A stretch of DNA of 64,000 bases from Epiperipatus broadwayi (taxonomy: Eukaryota; Onychophora; Udeonychophora; Euonychophora; Peripatidae): contig JAQFVV010012405.1 in the NCBI GenBank assembly GCA_028023455.1, positions 13,135,222 through 13,199,221 of the forward strand. The letters are read 5' to 3'. The position numbers and the translations under genes are program-made. Position 1 is the stretch's first letter; every line of letters starts with the position of its first letter. The notes under the pieces were generated by a model. The model was not told where the DNA came from. It did no database searches and saw nothing but the letters and a program-made list of their open reading frames with translations. This document shows positions 46,725-58,214 of the stretch, one piece after another.

Positions 46725-47590
46725 ATGTGTGCAAAAAGTAAAATGAAAATGTTAATTAGATTGCAATTTATGGATAATAAGAAAATTGCCAAAATAGTAT
46801 TTAATTGGGTTATGAGTAAAGGTCAGAAAACAAGATGGATGAGAAAAGGAGTACAGTATGCAGAAGATTTGGATAAAGACTTTATGTCAGTATACTTATA
46901 CAAAAGGTGGAATGATTGTGTTAGGAGAATTGTTGAGTGTTATAGTGGCAAGAAATGGGATAGAAGAATAGATGCATTAATAAAAAAAATAAAAAGTTGA
47001 AGAGACGGAGAATTGGAATTGAGAATAAAAATTGTTTAAATATACATAGAAATAAACAGAATATTGGGTATGAGTTAATTTATGATAAGTTCAAACAGGA
47101 TTATTAGCAACAAGAGAATATACACATAAATGACAAAAAGTGGCTGATTTAATCAGTAAATTATGTAAAGAAGGCATAGAAAATATTATGCATCTGTTAA
47201 ATGAATGTAAATGCTTACAAGCAGAAAGGGTGCAAATAATGAAGTTGTGGGAGAATAAATATAAATAAAGTGATTATACAGAAAGTGAGTTCTTGGTTTT
47301 TATGCTGGGTTTGGAAAAAGATAAGGGGAATTTAGATATAAAGGTCATAGTGTGGACAAAGATAATGTAGAAATGGGATAAAGCAGGATAGAGAAGCATA
47401 TGGGAAAGATTTAGGGTGGGGAATGGAAAGAGAAAATAAGGTGGCTAACAGGTTTCTCTGAGCATAGTGACTGAGAGATTCCTGACTTCGAAAAAGGAGA
47501 CACCACAGTGCATTGCATAGCATGTTAATGGAAATGACACATCTTGATAAGTTCCTATAAGGAATGAAAACCTGGTTTGATATGTTAAAT
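46725..47590 (+). pseudogene. LINE ORF2 C-terminal fragment with zinc-finger motif
   Basis: The frame at 46725-47000 reads LIRLQFMDNKKIAKIVFNW, then KTRWMRKGVQYAEDLD and ends IKKIKS. After stops, a second block near 47150-47330 gives LCKEGIENIMHLLNECKC, QAERVQIMKLWENKYK, SEFLVFMLGLEKDKGNLDIK. The pattern Cys-x2-Cys...His-x4-Cys (first Cys mutated here) is the C-terminal finger shared by many non-LTR retrotransposons. The 3' end runs on to about 47590 with an AATAAA-like motif. There is no RT or endonuclease domain. Stops and one frame change show that it is dead. Confidence 0.65.
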
Positions 47591-47899
47591 AAATTTTATT
47601 TATTTTTAAAATGTCTATTATTAATTTGATTATTATTTTAAATTTTCTATAAAAAAATTACTTTAGTGACAATTACTAATCAAAAAAATTAAATATTTAA
47701 GAAATGATTCAACAAAAGTTGATAATATTCATATCAAACAACAGGGAGTTTCAGGACTTGAAAATAACAATGCTTTAAAAAAAGATAAATTTTATATAAT
47801 GCAAGCTTTTTGTTTAAATATCATCCTTTGCATTTTTAGATTATTGCATTATAATAACAATATTTTTTATTAAATTGGCAAAAAATAGTTATATGCTTG

Positions 47900-48290
47900 A
47901 TGTGATGTGATACACTGTGAATTCTTAAATGGAGTCAGGAATCTCTCAACAACTATGCCCAGAGAAATCTGTTAGCCACTCTACTTTCCCTTTCCATTCC
48001 CCACTCTAAGTTTTCCCATAATCTTCTCCATCCTATTTCCACAACATAATCTTTGTCAACTCTATGGCCTTTAAATCTAAATCCCCCTTATCTTTTCCCA
48101 AACCCAGCATAAAAACCAATAACCCACTTTCTGTATAATCACTTTGTTCATATTTATTCTTCCATAACTTCATTACTTATAACCTTTCTGCTTTCAAGCA
48201 TTTACATTCAATTAACAAATGCCTAATATTTTCTATGCCTTCCTTACACAATTTGCAGAGAATAGGCCATCTAGTGGTGGATTTATCATG
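47900..48290 (-). pseudogene. LINE C-terminal fragment, convergent copy
   Basis: The reverse complement encodes the same block as 47150-47500. It has the intact finger start CKLCKEGIENIRHLLIEC, then KCLKAERL, a stop, VMKLWKNKYEQSDYTESG and LLVFMLGLGKDKGDLDLKAI. Here both cysteines of the first pair are present, which confirms the motif that is damaged in the neighbour. The two copies are tail to tail about 300-400 bp apart, with AT-rich DNA between them. Confidence 0.65.
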
Positions 48291-48339
48291 GCTTTAACAA
48301 TCCCCACTATTCACTTGAAAATTGCTCTATATCGTTTGA

Positions 48340-49000
48340 TGTTATGATAATGTTGTGTTTGGTTAGGCTTGCAGGTTCGTTTTCAAACCAACAGATATAA
48401 AAAGAACAACTATTCAGCAATTAATATGTATACTTTATTAGTACAAAATATATACACACATTAGTTAAACAAATGAACAAATACAGTTGATAGACTTCAA
48501 TGCTGAGATAGTCATGCGGAGTATGGAACTCACTTCCAGCTAATGATTAGCCTGCATCATGGGTTTTGGTAAGACTCTTCCAGCTATGTAGTTAGTTTGC
48601 CTCGAGTCGGCTCTAGTTCAGATGTAGCAGTTTCCAGTTCATAGGTGGACTTGCCTCACTATGTGGACGTCTCAATAATGACTAGATAAATACCTTTGCT
48701 GATGGCAGAAGGTTTAATGGAGAGCATGTTCTGTCATTCAGGTTAACAGAAGTAATTGCTCTCTGTCTTGCCTCCAAAAGGCTGACTATTTAAAGGCAGA
48801 TCCCCTACCTTACTGGAAACATGCGGATTCAGTGTGCAAACCCCAATGTAGGGTTTTAACCCCGTTGGATAGCAACTGGATGCTAGACAATCAGGCAAGG
48901 AATCTGAAATAGTCCACTTCTGAAGGCAGGGTCAGATATGGCAGATAAAGAGGCAGACTTTGAAATTTAAGGTTTATAAATCTCAGCCTAGCTCTATAAT
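48340..49000 (-). mobile_element. Possible solo LTR (GC-richer island)
   Basis: The segment is much less AT-rich than its surroundings. On the minus strand it has a TATA-like TTTAAATAG near 48795, followed by GCCTTTTGGAGGCAAGACAG, an AATAAA at about 48436, and an end like ATTATCATAACA, which could be a TG...CA boundary. A retroviral-type LTR of roughly 650-800 bp is a reasonable guess. I could not define the far boundary or a 5-bp duplication. There are no neighbouring gag-pol remnants. Unique regulatory DNA is the alternative. Confidence 0.3.
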
Positions 49001-51380
49001 TAATCACTTTTAGTCCTAAACTTCCTACAAAAATCCTAAACAAAAAATTATTTGATTATTTCTTTATTTAGCTGAGAATCATTGAAACATTTAGCCTTGT
49101 ATTTGTATATAGCAGTACTCTATTCTAAACTGAACGGAACAATACGATTGGTGAAAAAAATCAAGACATGTTAAGAATGGCCTATGGTATCAATGAACTT
49201 AGATTCTGCCCGATTATTTAACATGTCTACTTACTGCCATAAGATGTTAATAATACAATAAATATCAAATTACAAACAATAACTTAAACATTTATATAAA
49301 ATAGACTATAAATTGAATATTATTTAGAATTTACTTTCATTATTACTAGGATTTAGATTGAAATTTAGGTTTTTCTTTTGACAACGATTTGCTTTAATAG
49401 TTTGATTTAAAAAGATCGCAAAGTCATCAATTGGCAATTGGCGATTTTTTTTTTTTTTCTGGTTATTTCTTTATTGTAACATTTCTATACATATATATAA
49501 AAAAATCCAATAGAAATAGATTTCTTACTTTGGTAAATATAGTCACGTGAAGATAAGTGCTTTTGAGGTCAATTTAACCAATATGGGAAATATTTTTTCC
49601 TCAGTGTAATTTTTCTCTTTATAGATAATATATATGAATCACTTTTTCAACAAGAAAGTAAATTTCTATTAGTAACAGAAAAGAATAAACTTATGTATTG
49701 ATGAAAAAGAAACGAATTTTCTGTTAATTTAAAACTGGTTTGCTAAAATGTTTAAACACGGATCATAAAAATCATATATATAGTATATATAAAACATAAA
49801 ATAATATGTACAGTACTTTGAAGAAAAAAATAATATAAGTACAAAAGAATAAACGAAATCCAATTTGATACAGTGCCCTTCCTTTTTTTATTATTCCGAA
49901 ATGAATCACATATATATATATGCGTGGGTATATATATAAATTTATAAATGTAATAAAAAACTAATTTATTTTATTAACCAGAAGTTAATTATCGACGTAG
50001 GTTTACTTGAATATTTCATGCTACTTAACAAAAGATATTGAATAGATTTCTGCCATATAATGAGTTATTTAAAACTTTTTTTTACAGTATATCCCGTTTC
50101 TAAATGATTCTTTTTTTTAAGGGCAAGATTACATGGTGTGAAATTTTTATACTGATGGATAATCACGTTATGGTGGACTTTAAAATATGAGAAGGCATTG
50201 ATAAATCAAAAAATTTCGTTATATATATACATTTTTAAAGTAATCGGTAAAATATATTATGAGAATATAGCGAAGTGAATATTTCATTGCAGTTTTAACC
50301 ACTTGATAATATCAGGATAAGGCAGGAAAAAATATAAATTTAGTTTAAAAGGGACACTTACTAATGATAATTTAAAGCTCAAGTTCTTATATATATCTGC
50401 ACACAAAGAGACATGCTAAATTATGTGTGAGTGCATGCTTGAATGTTTACGAAAGTTAAATTTCCAACATTAAATAATAGAAATGTTTAAATTCAGTTCT
50501 AAATTCTAAATAAATTTTAAATAGGTTGTATAGTTTTTTAATTAAATAATAGAAAAGTTTAAATTCAATTTTAAATCCCAAATAAATTTTAAATAAACTA
50601 TTTTTTAAAAAAAGAATTAAATCTATTTAAAAAATAAATAAATAAAATAGAGTAATTAAGATTCGGGTTATTAAGCTTCAAAATCAAAGTTTTAAATAAG
50701 TCTATTTTAATAAATATGTGTTTTGTAAAACAATGTAATTAATTAATTAGAGTCAAACTAAATTGGTTTGTGGTGGTGGTAAGTAATCTAGGCTTATTCA
50801 TCATTTCCATATAAAAAAAAATAGAATCAATTATAGAAAGATGTTATCTCATGAAGTTTTATAAAGACCAAAAGAACTTGTGTTATTCATTCATCTTCCA
50901 CTTCTGGGAAGTAGACTAACTTTATTATTTTTCCTGGATTTCTCTCCACAACAGAAATAGCTTGGAAAAAATTACTGCAAGCATTAGTCAAACCACAAAG
51001 CTAACTAAAGTATCTGCTAAATAAAAAAACACATCAAGAATCAATAACTAAAAAACCCTAGAATCTTCTCTTTCTCAGATGTCCATCTCATCTCTCAAGT
51101 AGTATCCGGAGTATTATTTTCCATGCTTAATTACTATTAATTATCCCCAATCAATTATAAGAATTTGTCTAAGAACTTGAAAATTGACGACCACATTTTT
51201 TCCTCATATATATGGCATTTTGTGTAAGAAATGTCAAATTGTCAATGATATTTCAAATATAATGGAATTCAGAGATAATTTAAATGAATACTCAAAGCTT
51301 ACTTATAAAATCTACACACATGAAGCAAAGCTATATAAGTTATTTAGTATTTGTCTGAAGGTTTGTAATGATGGTATATA
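49001..51380. other. AT-rich stretch without recognised gene
   Basis: Only A/T-rich sequence with TATATA patches is seen. Near 50460-50600 the piece AAATAATAGAAA-GTTTAAATTCA is repeated twice about 85 bases apart. The frame at 51184-51396 has a Cys-x2-Cys (LCKKCQIVNDISNIMEF) but no second metal-binding half, and I do not call it. Confidence 0.5.
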
Positions 51381-51499
51381 TTTCCATCATTTATGAGTGA
51401 ATGTTGAATGTATAGAAAATTTTAAACTTTAAACTTTCCAAATACAAACAACTTGTTAGTAATAACACACAAATAAACAATACAGGTTAGTAATTACAC

Positions 51500-51560
51500 A
51501 ACGTTTCGAGTAGTATTATTCTCCACTCTTCTTCAGGTGTTGCTGGCCTCTATGCACAGT
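51500..51560 (-). ncRNA. Hammerhead-like motif in left palindrome arm
   Basis: On the minus strand: ACAC, CTGAAGA, extra A, GAGT-loop-ACTC, GAAA, the CGT palindrome (ACGT with the last A of GAAA), T and GTGT pairing back to ACAC. The core nucleotides are right except for the additional A after the CTGAAGA box. The same additional base occurs at 15.29 kb. Cleavage is unproven. Confidence 0.5.
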
Positions 51561-52132
51561 GACAATGTTAGCTTAGAAGTTGAACTCGCACCTTTAGATT
51601 CTTGTAGATCAAATTCAAGGCAAACACTCTACCAACTGAGCTATTCTGTCAAAGGCAAAATATAGTAGAAATTTGATATATTTATATATGAAGGTTGGTT
51701 CAAATCCTCCTGAGTCCTTCAATTTTTTTTTAATGAGTTTAATTATTTTTATTTTTATTTTTTCCTAAGAGCAAGATTAATTAGAGGCTTCCATACATTG
51801 GATATTGCCATACTGGGTTGACTTCTAGGATTATTTACCATTGTCATATGAGCAGCTTCCTTAAATGGGAAAATACAAAGATATTGGATAAAGAGGAAAA
51901 AATGCATAGAATAAAATTCAAGAAAGCTGCTCATATGATAATGGTAAATAATCCTATAAGTCAGCTCAGAGTGGCAATACACAATGTATGGAAGCCTCTA
52001 ATTAATCTTGCTCTTAGGAAAAAATAAAAATAATTAAACTCGTTAAAAAAAATTGAAGGACTCAGGAGGATTTGAACCAACACTCATATATAAATATATC
52101 AAATTTCTACTATATTTTGCCTTTGACAGAAT

Positions 52133-52205
52133 AGCTCAGTTGGTAGAGCATTTGCCTTAAATTCGATATACAAAAATCTAAAGGTGCGAGTTCAACTTCT
52201 AAGCG
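52133..52205 (+). ncRNA. tRNA-like module inside PLE palindrome
   Basis: AATAGCTCAGTTGGTAGAGC has an almost perfect D-arm and A box, and GGTGCGAGTTCAACTTC has a T-arm-like B box. The intervening part is too long and unpaired for a plain tRNA anticodon arm, and the acceptor stem does not close. The mirror copy on the minus strand lies at about 51580-51655. I read it as an internal pol III promoter-like module or captured tRNA rather than a functional tRNA gene. Confidence 0.5.
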
Positions 52206-52539
52206 AATATTGTTACTGTGCATATAGGCCAGCAATACCTGAAGAAGAGTGGACAATAATACTACTCGAAATGTTGTGTAATTACTAACCCGTATTGTCT
52301 ATTTATGTGTTATTACTAACAAGTTGTTTGTATTAGGAAAGTTTAAATAAAGTTTTAAAATTTTCTGTACATTCAACATTCACTCATAAAAATGATAGAA
52401 ATAGTCTAACATATCACATCTTATATAAGTTATTTATTTAGAAATTTATCAAAACTTCAGAGAATAATTGACTATTGAAAATTTAACTATATATTGCAAA
52501 TGTAATTTGTTTCAACTTTCTCTAACTATTAATTTAAAT

Positions 52540-55385
52540 TTGTTAAAAAGTAAAATATATATTGTAACATTATTTAAGTTGAGCAAAAGAATTAAGTATT
52601 CATTGTAACTAATTAAATATTCAAAAGATCCAAATATATTAAAATATCCAATATTCAAATAACTTAATAAACAAAAAAGAATTGTAGCTTTTTATTTTAT
52701 ATCAAAGAGAAAAGAATTATTTAACCTGAGTAGTGGCTATTAAACAAAAGATCAGACTGAGTTATCAATCATATTACGGGTGATTGGATTAAATGAAACA
52801 TACTTCTATACTTAGATTTCTCAAGATATCACAATATCAATAATTATAAACAAATTAAGAACAAACTACTATAACTCAGGTATATGGAAATCAAGTGAGT
52901 ACACTGGTAACTCAATCAAATATCTCTCAATATATCCAACTGTATATTTTACTCACTCTTATCTCTTGGTTGGATCTCAAGTGCATATCTACATGAACAA
53001 CAAGTGAATATGGTCTATCAGGGCACCACTAGGTTAGCTGGACCTAGACAAAGTTATATTTATAACTTTTTCACATGTACCGGGTTGGAATCCCTTTTTG
53101 GTACTTTATTTCTAATAAAAATGGAGGATTTTGCTTTTCAACCCATATCACTATATGCAGTAATATTTAGTTAAACATAAAACATCTTTAAACAACTAAA
53201 GTGGAATTCATTAGCCAAAAATCATTTCTTAGACCTTAACATAATAAATACGTTTCAATATTTTTCTTTACAAGTTTTACTAGCTCAGATTATTATTATT
53301 AATTTAGGATGGCAATTTACTCATCCTTGCATGAAATAGATGATGGAATGGTGGTTATGATAATTATTCAGAAATCAATATTTATTTATGGCCTTTAAAC
53401 ATTTAAACAGCTCATTAATTAAAACGTGATGATGATGATGATGATGATAATGACAACGATAATGGTTAACCACAGGTAAAGTATTATTATGTATGTGTGT
53501 GTTTTTATTCCCGTAAAAACCAAAATATTATTTAAAACCAAAATAATAATACAAAAAAAAATAATTATTATACACATTAATAATATTTCATAACTGTAAA
53601 TCAATAAACAATCATAATTTTGGTACATACAAAATCATTAAGGAAGCCTAAGGCTATCATTAGTAAGAAATTCTTGGTTTTAATCGATCTGAACTGTCTT
53701 TAAAAAGTTCTTTAAATAAACTATACCACTTTATTGCTAAAATTTTATTAAGACTCTGATATCATAAAGAAAACATAAAAAAAAAATTCATATTACCAAG
53801 TTCCATTCTTTGGCCGCACTTCCAATGATTCAAATTTATCTTGTTTAATGTCTATCTTTGGCAGCAACAATTTCTGTTTTACTTTGGAACAATTTCTTTC
53901 TTGAGGTGTATAATTATTTGATGATGATGATTCTATCAGGGTTATTTGCTTTAGTGGACAACTTGGAAATCATTATATTAACTCTTCTGCTCTTCCTGTC
54001 AAGCATGATTCTTTTAGTGGATGAAGTACAGCAGTTGTTTTCACATTTATAATTTTGCTTGGGTTTAAACTCAGTTACTGGAACAATTAATTGGACTTGA
54101 TGATTTAATATTTATCAGTAGATTACTCTTTTCCTGATCGCCTTCCAATGCAGGTGAATGTTTTCTTCTTTCTATTTAAAAACATCTTATTTCTCTCAGT
54201 CAGTTGAAAGGTGGTGTAGGATATTATTTTTCAGACAAGACATCTTTTCTTTCCTATATGATGTGCTAGTTGATGATGACTCAGTCAACAGATGAGATAT
54301 ATATTAATTTTTCTTACCCTGCCATCTTTATATTTTCAACATTTAAAACTTGATATAAAAAAAATGATTTAAAAAAAAAAAAGGTTATCTAGCAGAATTA
54401 AAAATGTTTGTCTGCTTTAGTTTCAATAATTTTTAAAAAGTCTCTCTATAACAACAATCTCAACTGATTTTCCACACTGCTTTTATATCCTTTTTTTTTT
54501 CTATTTTTGGCCACCTCTTCTGATTAGACTTATAACTTATTTTCAACCAAACCGTTTTTTAGTTGAATAGTATGAAAAATCTCAGTATCCCGATTTTTAG
54601 ACAAAGTTTTGTTTTGACGGAAAAAATAGTCTTAATCTTTTTTACACCTTTGTAACATCTCAAATTTGAGCTTCTTTCTTTTGATCTTAAGATGAGACAT
54701 TTTTAAAATTAGACTTCTCACATCGTCTCTAAGTTTTTTAACAGAAAAACAACCCTTATAATACAAAATTGTTGAACAAAAAAAAAATAATTTAACAGAT
54801 TCTCTTCTTTTTCTTTCAATATTTAATAAATAAAAATGTAGTTTATGTATGCAATGTACACACACACTCATTCAAATTATTTATAAACTGACATTAAAAT
54901 AATCTAATTGCTAGCATAGTAATTATAACCTTAATATTTAAAATTAAATCTTTAGCTTCTAAATCCAAATTACAGTTATAGAAAAGCAAAAATAGAAGTA
55001 TAGAATAAGATATTAAAATTTAGCAAGTGTAGGTTAGTTTTAAAAAAAGTTAATATGTGTAATTTAAAAGTGGATAACTAAATAGCCTTTATAACACACA
55101 CTGCCTATACATATGCGTTATAACTTTAATTTTTTAACTGAATAATTAACTGTGTGTACTACTCTTTTTGGGTTTTTTATCAACACAAACAAATAAAGAA
55201 TATAACTGTTGTCCCACTCTCTTTCTATCTTAAGCTTTTAGAACTGGATCTTGTAGGTTTAAACTTGGATGCCCTACAGCTTCCTTTTTATATAAAAATG
55301 TGATGATGATTTTTGTTTTACATTTTCTTACATGCACCTTACTACAAATTTAGCTAATGACTAAATTGTAATGGCACAATATATA
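52540..55385. repeat. Long AT-rich dispersed element, copy B
   Basis: This is the second copy of 35425-38767. It starts with TATATTGTAACATTATTTAA, runs collinearly, and ends at AATTGTAATGGCACAATATA. Between 53400 and 53530 it is shortened relative to copy A, which explains its smaller size. The copies differ by frequent substitutions and indels. The frame at 53858-54052 corresponds to that at 37177-37389 in copy A and is a product of the shared sequence, not evidence of a gene. Confidence 0.75.
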
Positions 55386-55570
55386 TGATATTCTTTTTAT
55401 ATTTATTTGTATTATACAATAATTTTTGTTAAATATTTCTTTCTGTTACGTTTTTTTTACTATGATCAAAATATATTTTAAAATACTGTAGTAGATATAC
55501 TGAGAAGGGGGTGAAAAAGTAATTATACTGCTAATAGTATTATGTAATTATTTAATCATGAGTAAAGAAA

Positions 55571-55728
55571 TTCGAACTCAGACTTTCACACAACCCACTC
55601 CTCTCAGTGGCATCTCATATTTTTGACCCACCTGATCACACAAATAATTTAACATCTGTGTGATCAGGTGGGTCAGCAATATGAGATGGCACTGAGAGTA
55701 GTGGGTCATGTGAAAGTCTGAGTTCGAA
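55571..55728. repeat. Foldback with tRNA-like B box
   Basis: Left arm TTCGAACTCAGACTTTCACA, then GGCATCTCATAT and GACCCACCTGATCACACA; right arm TGTGTGATCAGGTGGGTC, ATGAGATGGCACTGAGAG and TGAAAGTCTGAGTTCGAA. They are inverted with few mismatches around an AT-rich loop. The right end GAGTTCGAATCCCGC is a good pol III B-box or T-arm-like sequence. The block CATGTGAAAGTCTG also occurs (reversed) at 24.79 kb near a family 3 ribozyme. It may be a head-to-head SINE-like insertion. Confidence 0.6.
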
Positions 55729-56099
55729 TCCCGCATATTTTACATATATAAATGCAGGTTTAAGCCTGTACAATATATGATTGAAAAAAAATAAAGACTG
55801 AAATAATACTTTGTATATTATCTTTATGAATATTCAGTTTAAATTTATTATTTTATTGATTGTCAGTCAGAAAAATAATTAAAACTGTTATTATAAAATT
55901 GTTATTACATATATTAATAAATTTAATATATAAAATTGCAAAATAAATGCATAAATATAGTAAAAGGTTTTTTTTTTCTTTGTAACACATAAATAAACCA
56001 CTAAAAATAAATTTTGTGAGAAATGATAAGAGATTTCGAAGATTTTTAAGCGGTCAATAATCAATAAAGTTTGATGACCACTGTTCTATAACATATATA

Positions 56100-56512
<413 letters not shown>

Positions 56513-57723
56513 TTGTTAGTGGTAAATGTTTATATTAGTAAATAGGCATAATATGATTGAATTAAAAAATATGACGAATATACTAATAAATAAAAAAATC
56601 TGACGGCTCATGTAAATTGTAACAATCAGCAAAAAGAAATTACATACTAAAGAAGTACATTTTAATAAAGTAATGTGTATAACAGTGGGTACCATTTAAA
56701 CAGATATATAGACTAAAATAACACACCGATTTATAGTTAATATAACAATTACCTTTCATTCATTTTTGAATCTAAATCTAGTCTCCAATGTGTTCTGCTA
56801 GATAAAATTGATATCTTAGGAAACAACATATTTAAACTAAGTATTACCAACAATTCCACTTACCTCCAATACACTCTTGTTATATATCTGATCATCATCA
56901 GCAAAAACTACATAATCACTCTAGAGCTTAGAATTATATAAATTGAGAAGTTGAACGAAGCATAATCTGTCTCCTGCTATGTACATGTTGTAATGCATAT
57001 ATTAATTCTAGACAAAGATAATAGAATTTATAAAATTAAAATTATAATAATAAAAAATTAAGATTCATTTTTTAAAATTCTATTTTATAGTACTTCTAAT
57101 AAAATCACGTTGTTTTTTAAGTTTTTTTTTCATTCTTGAATTGGCTGATTAATAACAACCATCGAATAATTCTGACTAAATCTTTATTTAAGGGGAAATG
57201 TTTTTTATTAAGTACGCATTTAAGCTAAATGCTTACCCTAGCTATTATAAAGACGCGAGCTTAAAATAACAATAAATAATATAAGTTTAGTTTAATAATA
57301 GCAAAATAAAAATTGAGATAAAACGACATCCATTTTTATATTTACATAAATAAATGATATATTAAAGACGCAGAGGATTTACCGAATTTATTTTTGTTAA
57401 ATTTAAATTAAGTAATAATTATTCTTAATTCTGTATTTATAATCGATTGATAAAAATTAGAACTTGCATTTTAATTTTATGCATCTTTAATTTTATATTG
57501 GGTTTATATGCCTATTTTAATTTTATGTATCTTTAATTTTATTTTGGGTTTATATATCATTTATTTAAATGACTACAATTTATTGCTTTGAGGGCCAAAT
57601 GCTTCGGTTAAGCATTAACTTGGATGATATATTAGCATTAATTTTCTGAATATCTCATAGATATTATATGCGTTTTTGACTTTATATTTGTTATACATAT
57701 ACGTGAGGATTGAAAAATGACAG
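56513..57723. other. AT-rich stretch without recognised gene
   Basis: I see no frames, RNA genes or known repeats. A 60-base direct repeat (TTTTAATTTTATG, then CATCTTTAATTTTAT, then GGGTTTATAT) occurs at about 57470-57560. Confidence 0.5.
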
Positions 57724-57732
57724 TAAAATTTA

Positions 57733-57999
57733 TTTCACACAGAGGCTAACCTTTCCATACAGTAGTGCCACTCAGTGCAAGTCAGAGTAATCAATGGATG
57801 CAGGAAGGTTTGTGTGTAAAATCCCTATCTAATGCCTTCTCATCCAATATCACCAGACTAGTTTCTAGATTGTGGCTTTCATCAGTGAGGAGTCTTGGAT
57901 CTGAGAGTACTGAATGACGCTACTACATAGCGAGTTTAGCTTCTGTGTAAACAGCTTGTGTAAGCATAAAGAGTGGTGATGGTGTGATGTTTAGTTGTT
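57733..57999 (-). mobile_element. HHR family 2 element with 9-bp TSD
   Basis: TAAAATTTA at 57724-57732 and 58000-58008 is a likely 9-bp target duplication. Most of the copy lies on the minus strand. It carries a decayed ribozyme at about 57845-57905: CTGATGA kept, stem II partly lost, GAAA and ACTAGT kept, and C as cleavage base. A short plus-strand tail (TGACGCTACTACATAGCG onward to GATGTTTAG) completes the head-to-head structure. Confidence 0.78.
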
Positions 58000-58214
58000 T
58001 AAAATTTACGTTATTGACATATGTTCATTTATAAAATATTTTCCAAATTTATATGCTTCATTTAAGAAAAGCAATGATTAAACAAACTTTGAAGCATGGA
58101 AACATTTAGATTAGTTCATATATCAAGTGAAACATAAAAATATCATACCTAACAATTTAACATAACCAATGTAAAATTAAAATATTTTATGATTAAATGT
58201 GTAAAATTAATATA

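Larger units (their letters stand above)
51381..52405. mobile_element. 1-kb palindrome with PLE, tRNA-like and HHR-like parts
   Basis: Arms of about 490 bp pair around a short centre (51869-51919), with several mismatches and small indels. Reading outward from the centre on the right arm: a Penelope-like EN C-terminal remnant (WENTKILDKEEKMHRIKFKK, then AAHMIMVNNPISQ and NVWKPLINLAL), a tRNA-like module (TAGCTCAGTTGGTAGAGC as A box, GTGCGAGTTCAACTTC as B box), a hammerhead-like core (CTGAAGA, extra A, GAGT...ACTC, GAAA) and the outer end TGTACATTCAACATTCACTC. The left arm has the same on the minus strand with GAAACGTTGTG at the core. It is a head-to-head insertion of 3' ends of a Penelope-like element. 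The protein part is a relic. Confidence 0.7.

Noticed and set aside
51184-51396. A frame with a Cys-x2-Cys pair, a possible zinc finger
   Set aside because: There is no second pair of ligands at a suitable distance and no homologous block elsewhere in the window.
52133-52205. A functional tRNA gene
   Set aside because: A- and B-box-like sequences exist, but the acceptor stem does not close and the anticodon arm region is too long.
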